64,000 bases of DNA from contig WBOU01000012.1 in NCBI GenBank assembly GCA_009268125.1, positions 62,001-126,000 of the forward strand, written 5' to 3'. Shown piece by piece: positions 59,831 to 64,000 of the stretch (its first letter is position 1; each line of letters begins with the position of its first letter). Below the pieces are notes generated by a model. That model ran no database searches and was not told the DNA's origin. It saw only the letters and a list, made by a program, of their open reading frames with translations. The translations under genes were made by a program, and so were the position numbers. Source of the stretch: Chloroflexia bacterium SDU3-3 (lineage in GTDB: Bacteria; Chloroflexota; Chloroflexia; Chloroflexales; Roseiflexaceae).

Positions 59831-62176
59831 CTAGTCGGCAGCGCCGCGCGGGGCGGGGGTGGCCGTCTCGATCGCGGCCTCGGGGGTGTCGCGCTTCGAC
59901 TGCCAGATCGCCCAGGCCAGCGCCAGCGTGCACAGCACCATGCCCACGATCACGCCCGCGCCCAGGCCCTGGCCAGGCCGCACCACGTTCACGATGATCG
60001 GCGCGATGATCAGCGACACCAGGTTGATCACCTTGATCATCGGGTTGAGCGCCGGGCCTGCGGTGTCCTTCAGCGGGTCGCCCACGGTGTCGCCCACCAC
60101 GGCGGCTTTGTGCGGCTCGGAGTGCTTGCCGCCGTAGTTGCCATCTTCGATGTACTTCTTGGCGTTGTCCCACGCGCCGCCCGCGTTGGACTGGAACACC
60201 GCCATCAGCTGCCCGGCCAGAATGATGCCCGCCAGGAAGCCGCCCAGCGCCTCCACGCCCAGCAGGAAGCCCACCAGAATGGGCACCAGCACCGCGATCA
60301 GGCCCAGGCTGATCAGCTCCTTCTGCGCCGCCGTGGTCGAGATCGCCACCGCGCGGGCGTAGTCGGGCAGCACGTTGCCCTCCATCACGCCGGGGATGCG
60401 GAACTGCCGTCGCACCTCATTCACGATCTGGCCGGCGGCGCGCGCCACCGCCCGGATGGTGAGCGACGAGAACAGGAAGGGCACCGCGCCGCCGATGAGC
60501 AGGCCGATGAACACCAGCGGCGAGGCCACGTTGATGCCGCTCAGCACGGTGACGCCCGCCACGCCCTGCTCGATCAGCTGCTGCTGCACCTTGCCGGTGT
60601 CGGTCAGGAACGAGCCGAACAGCGCCACCGCCGCGATCACCGCCGAGCCGATCGCGATGCCTTTGGTCACGGCCTTGGTGGTGTTGCCCACCGCATCTAG
60701 GTCATCCATCACGTTGCGGGCGTTCTTGTCCAGCCCAGACATCTCGCCGATGCCGTTGGCGTTGTCCGAGATCGGGCCGAACGAGTCCATCGAGATGGTA
60801 TTGCCGGTGAGCGTCAGCATGCCGATGCCGGTGAGCGAGACGCCGTAGAGGATGGATGTGAACTGCAGTGTCGGGTCGGCGATGCCGCCGTAGATCAGCA
60901 CTGAGGCCAGGATGGAGATGGCGATCACCACCACGGCCCACACGCTCGACTCCAGGCCCAGCGAGAGTCCGCCCAGGATGTTGGTGGCCGAGCCGGTCTG
61001 CGAGGCCTTGGCGATGTCCTTCACCGGGCTGAAGTGCGTGGATGTGAAGTACTCGGTCACTTTGTCCAGCACGATCGCCAGCAGGATGCCGGTGATGGTG
61101 GCCAGGAAGGGCCGCCAGTCGCCCTGCATGTAGAAGAACGAGACCACCGCGAAGCCGATCACGGCCACGATCGCGGCCAGGTAGAAGCCGCGGTTCATGG
61201 CTGCCATGGCGTTGCGGCGGCGGTCGTCGGTGCGCACAACCATGTTGCCGATCACCGAGGCCACCACGCCGATGCCGCGCAGGATGAGCGGGAAGATCAC
61301 GAAGCGCATGTCGTACTGGCCGTCGAACATGCTGCCCAGCGCGGCGTCGCCCAGCACCAGGCCCAGGATCAGCGCCGAGACGATCGTCACCTCGAAGCTC
61401 TCGAACACGTCGGCGGCCATACCGGCGCAGTCGCCCACGTTGTCGCCCACTAGGTCGGCGATCACCGCCGCGTTGCGCGGGTCGTCCTCGGGGATGCCCG
61501 CCTCGACCTTGCCCACCAGGTCGGCCCCCACGTCGGCGGCCTTGGTGTAGATGCCGCCGCCCACGCGCATGAACAGCGCGATCAGGCTGCCGCCGAAGCC
61601 GAAGCCCAGCAGCGCATCGGGCGCGGCGATGCCGAAGAACAGGAAGATCAGCGTGCCGCCCAGCAGGCCCAGGCCCACCGTGAGCATGCCGGTGACGGTG
61701 CCCGAGCGGTAGGCCACCTGCATGGCGGCGTTATAGCCCTTGCGTGCGGCGGCGGCCACGCGCACGTTGGCCTCGACCGCCACGTTCATGCCCACGAAGC
61801 CCACCGCGTAGGAGAACAGCGAGCCCATCAGGAACGCCAGCGCGCGCCCGATGGCCACGGCCATAGTCGCGCCAGCGCCGAACAGCTCCTCGGCCTCGCG
61901 CGTGGGCGGGATGATCGCCACGCTGGCCCCCAGCACCACCGTCAGCACCACGATCAGGATGCTGATGGTGCGGAACTGGCGGCTCAGGTAGGCGTTTGCG
62001 CCCTGCTTGATGAAGCCCCAGACCTCCTGCATGCGCGGCGTGCCCTTGTCCTGCTGCAGGATCTGCGAGCGCAGCAGGAAGGCGTAGGCGATCCCCAAGA
62101 TTGAAATAGCGAGCACGGCCCAGACCGCGCTCTGCTCGAATGAGCTCAGCCCATTAAGTCCGTTTAGCCCTAGCAT
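59831..62176 (-). CDS. hppA: Membrane proton-pumping pyrophosphatase (K+-independent)
   Basis: A 781-residue integral membrane protein with about 16 hydrophobic segments that couples PPi hydrolysis to ion transport. The substrate motif GGGIYTKAADVGADLVGKVE is followed by IPEDDPRNAAVIADLVGDNVGDCAGMAADVFES. The second acidic motif is ISDNANGIGEMSG, and the third GGAWDNAKKYIEDG...KAAVVGDTVGDPLKDTAGPALNP. In GNTTKAVTKGIAIGSA the Lys after NTT marks the K+-independent H+-pumping subfamily (Ala in K+-dependent enzymes). AAAGGAG precedes ATG 62176. It conserves biosynthetic pyrophosphate energy. Confidence 0.95.
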   Translation of the reverse strand: MLGLNGLNGLSSFEQSAVWAVLAISILGIAYAFLLRSQILQQDKGTPRMQEVWGFIKQGANAYLSRQFRTISILIVVLTVVLGASVAIIPPTREAEELFGAGATMAVAIGRALAFLMGSLFSYAVGFVGMNVAVEANVRVAAAARKGYNAAMQVAYRSGTVTGMLTVGLGLLGGTLIFLFFGIAAPDALLGFGFGGSLIALFMRVGGGIYTKAADVGADLVGKVEAGIPEDDPRNAAVIADLVGDNVGDCAGMAADVFESFEVTIVSALILGLVLGDAALGSMFDGQYDMRFVIFPLILRGIGVVASVIGNMVVRTDDRRRNAMAAMNRGFYLAAIVAVIGFAVVSFFYMQGDWRPFLATITGILLAIVLDKVTEYFTSTHFSPVKDIAKASQTGSATNILGGLSLGLESSVWAVVVIAISILASVLIYGGIADPTLQFTSILYGVSLTGIGMLTLTGNTISMDSFGPISDNANGIGEMSGLDKNARNVMDDLDAVGNTTKAVTKGIAIGSAVIAAVALFGSFLTDTGKVQQQLIEQGVAGVTVLSGINVASPLVFIGLLIGGAVPFLFSSLTIRAVARAAGQIVNEVRRQFRIPGVMEGNVLPDYARAVAISTTAAQKELISLGLIAVLVPILVGFLLGVEALGGFLAGIILAGQLMAVFQSNAGGAWDNAKKYIEDGNYGGKHSEPHKAAVVGDTVGDPLKDTAGPALNPMIKVINLVSLIIAPIIVNVVRPGQGLGAGVIVGMVLCTLALAWAIWQSKRDTPEAAIETATPAPRGAAD

Positions 62177-62400
62177 GGCTATCTCCTTTTCACCACCGAA
62201 GGCGCACTTGCGTGATCGACGCTGATCCGACACCCTAGGCCATGGCAGGAATCATGCCCGCCACCCCGCCGACGGGTCCGCCCTGCCGCGCGTGCTGATC
62301 GCTCAGCCGCGCTGCGCCCCTACATACACACGCGCCGTGTATGCCTCCTTGTCCACCAGATGTAGTTGCCAAACGTGTGATCGTTGGGCGCTCTGGCCGC

Positions 62401-62409
62401 ATTCTAACA
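62401..62409 (-). promoter_or_regulatory. Extended -10 promoter of hppA
   Basis: On the - strand, TGT-TAGAAT, about 225 bases before the gene, giving a long leader (62177-62395). That leader contains no clear ORF or known riboswitch motif. Confidence 0.4.
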
Positions 62410-62670
62410 TATGGGGTTTGGCGCTGTAAAGCGTTTCCTCCTCTCTTGCGGCCTTGGCCCGGCCCCGCGCAGGCATTGGTCCTACCTGCGACTCATCCTC
62501 TTGGCGGCCTGCATCCTTCTTGCGATGGATCTCACGATAGGGCTTGATGCCGATGCTGAATCTGCGGCCCAACGTTATGATAGCCCCACACAAGTCGGTG
62601 ATCGCGGTGGCACCGCAGCGCTTGACGACACGGCGCTTTTTCCCCTCTGCCGCGCCTCATTTCTACCCCT
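62410..62670. other. Intergenic region between hppA and the transporter
   Basis: A + strand ORF (62411-62776) with one hydrophobic stretch crosses this region, but it runs through a terminator hairpin and into the opposing gene. I see no supported gene here. Confidence 0.4.
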
Positions 62671-62700
62671 AACGGCTGCTCTTACAGCGGAGCAGCCGTT
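62671..62700. terminator. Hairpin at the transporter 3' end
   Basis: AACGGCTGCTC (62671-62681) pairs exactly with GAGCAGCCGTT (62690-62700). TTTCTTC follows on the + strand. It is 12 bases from the transporter stop. Confidence 0.6.
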
Positions 62701-62711
62701 TCTTCATGCTG

Positions 62712-64000
62712 CTAGATCTGGCTGGGCGGGGTGTTGCCCGCCTCCACGATCGCCCGCCGCAGATCCACCCGTGTGAACAGTGCCAGCCCGGCCACAAAGA
62801 ATACGATCAGCGAGATCAGCGCCACGCGGTAGCTGCCCGTGAACTGCAGCGCCAGGCCGAACAGCAGCGGGGCCAGCCAGCTGGTGCCGCGCTCGCTCAG
62901 CTCGTACAGGCTGAAGTACTCGGCCTCCTGCCCCGCCGGGATGATCTGCGAGAACACCGAGCGGCTGAGCGCCTGGCTGCCGCCCAGCACCAGGGCGATC
63001 GGCACCGCCAGCACAAAGAACTGGGTCTGGGTCTGGATGAAGAAGGCCAGGATGACGGTGGCCGACCAGATCAGCAGGCTCAGGATGATCGCCCGCTTGC
63101 TGCCCAGCTTCCGCGCCAGCCAGCCGAACAGCAGCGCCCCCAGGAAGGCCACGAACTGCACGATCAGGATCAGCGTGATCAGGCTGGAGCTGGCCATGCC
63201 CAGCTCTTGCGCGCCGAACTGCGACGAGAGCGCGATCACGGCCTGGATGCCGTCGTTATACAGCAGGTAGGCGGCTAGGAACAGCAGGGTCTGCGGCAGC
63301 CTGCGCACCTGGCTGAAGGTGTGGCGCAGCTGCGCGAAGCCCACTGTCAGGTAGTGCTGCCCTGGCGGCAGCCGCTTCACCGCGCCGCGCTGGCGCAGGG
63401 TGAGCATGGGCACGATGGTGAAGATCGCCCACCACGCGCCCGAGGAGGCCAGGCAGATCCGCACGGCCACGCTGTCCTCGATCCCCAGCTTGCCCGCGTT
63501 GAGGAACAGCGCCAGGTTGGCCACCAGCAGCAGCCCGCCGCCCAGGTAGCCCAGCGCCCACCCGCGCGAGGAGACCGTGTCGCGCTGGTCGGGGGTGGCG
63601 ATCTCAGAGAGGAAGGCGTTGTAGAAGACCATGGATGCGCCGAAGCACAGGTTGGCCACCAGCAGCAGCCCGCCGCCCAGCAGGTAGTTGCTGCCCTGCA
63701 GGAAGAACATGCCCATGGTCGCGATCGATCCGGCGTAGGCGAACAGCAGCAGCAGCGGCTTCTTCAGCCGCGAGTAGTCGGCGATCGCGCCCACCACCGG
63801 CAGCAGGAAGATCTGCAGGAAGACCGACAGCGACACCACGTAGGCATAGAACGAGTCGGCCCGCACGGGGATGCCCAGCGGGTAGACAAAGCCGCCCTCG
63901 CCTGCGGCGGCCTGGGTGACTGTGGTGAGATACGGCCCCAGGAAGACCGTGATGACCGTGGTGGTAAACGCGGAGTTGGCCCAGTCGTAGAAGTACCAGC
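62712..64000 (-). CDS. UMF1/Atg22-family MFS transporter (5' end beyond the window)
   Basis: The frame is open to the right edge, so at least 429 residues are present and the start is missing. The visible N-terminal part WYFYDWANSAFTTTVITVFLGPYL is the hallmark of UMF1 (Atg22-like) transporters. About 11-12 hydrophobic segments follow, with the MFS-like loop GAIADYSRLKKPLLLLFA. The family exports amino acids from vacuoles in yeast; bacterial substrates are unknown. An internal GTG at 63866 gives an apparent shorter start but falls within the first periplasmic loop. Confidence 0.88.
   Translation of the reverse strand, partial: WYFYDWANSAFTTTVITVFLGPYLTTVTQAAAGEGGFVYPLGIPVRADSFYAYVVSLSVFLQIFLLPVVGAIADYSRLKKPLLLLFAYAGSIATMGMFFLQGSNYLLGGGLLLVANLCFGASMVFYNAFLSEIATPDQRDTVSSRGWALGYLGGGLLLVANLALFLNAGKLGIEDSVAVRICLASSGAWWAIFTIVPMLTLRQRGAVKRLPPGQHYLTVGFAQLRHTFSQVRRLPQTLLFLAAYLLYNDGIQAVIALSSQFGAQELGMASSSLITLILIVQFVAFLGALLFGWLARKLGSKRAIILSLLIWSATVILAFFIQTQTQFFVLAVPIALVLGGSQALSRSVFSQIIPAGQEAEYFSLYELSERGTSWLAPLLFGLALQFTGSYRVALISLIVFFVAGLALFTRVDLRRAIVEAGNTPPSQI

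Noticed and set aside
62411-62776. A 121-residue + strand ORF with one hydrophobic segment
   Set aside because: It runs through a perfect hairpin (62671-62700) and 65 bases into the opposing transporter gene, has no ribosome binding site and resembles no family.

Overview
The window is 64 kb of GC-rich DNA (roughly two thirds G+C), densely coding on both strands. It looks like a chromosome of the phylum Chloroflexota, class Chloroflexia. The clues are a branched-chain amino acid operon that includes citramalate synthase, an archaeal-type HMG-CoA synthase module beside a class II HMG-CoA reductase, a K+-independent membrane pyrophosphatase, an rpmH-rnpA-yidC-jag cluster, and several families of short dispersed repeats. 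This placement is inferred from gene content; no rRNA or other marker in the window proves it.

Region 1 (1-14.1 kb, + strand) is one long biosynthetic run: ilvB-ilvN-ilvC-leuA-pheA-cimA-ilvE-leuC-leuD-(yqhA-like)-leuB-purU. It is preceded by a consensus promoter, a 30-codon leader peptide with an Ile/Leu/Val run, and an intrinsic terminator, so transcription is probably controlled by attenuation. CimA offers an isoleucine route from pyruvate that bypasses threonine, and it can share LeuC/D/B-type chemistry.

Region 2 (14.1-21.2 kb) is accessory: four glycosyltransferases and a Mut7-C RNase/zinc-ribbon protein, separated by non-coding islands. The islands hold a ~210-bp structured repeat (four main copies in the window), 'ACCACGAAGACACGAAGG'-type dispersed repeats, perfect inverted repeats of 19-24 bp, and an 11-unit 21-bp tandem repeat.

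Region 3 (21.2-31 kb) holds a thioredoxin-reductase-like flavoprotein with its Rrf2 regulator and shared operators, a lipoprotein, a GAF histidine kinase/NarL regulator pair, scpA, an HD protein, the principal sigma factor, pyrF and smpB. Region 4 (31-42.8 kb) holds an OmpR-type regulator, a single-ring Clp-like AAA+ ATPase with a ClpP-docking-type loop, a PfkB kinase, jag-yidC-rnpA-rpmH, a triple-S1 protein, a chelatase gene split by an A9 slippery run (very probably programmed -1 frameshifting between a ChlI-like ATPase and a full ChlD), and a secreted metallopeptidase.

Region 5 (43-47.2 kb) is a mevalonate-entry operon: HMG-CoA reductase, archaeal-type HMG-CoA synthase, a thiolase-fold protein and a DUF35 protein. 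The thiolase-like protein has lost the residues expected for catalysis, and the DUF35 protein has lost its zinc-ribbon cysteines. This degenerate complex is the most unusual feature of the window. Region 6 (47.2-64 kb) holds lexA with a consensus promoter and candidate operator, a MOSC protein, ctpA-rsmE-prmA-cysS-cysE (- strand), an FmdB-type protein, a YcaQ-type DNA glycosylase, a double GNAT protein, class II fumarase, H+-pyrophosphatase and a UMF1-family transporter that runs off the right edge.

Many promoters have extended -10 motifs (TGn-TAnnnT), and at least two genes appear to be transcribed leaderless.
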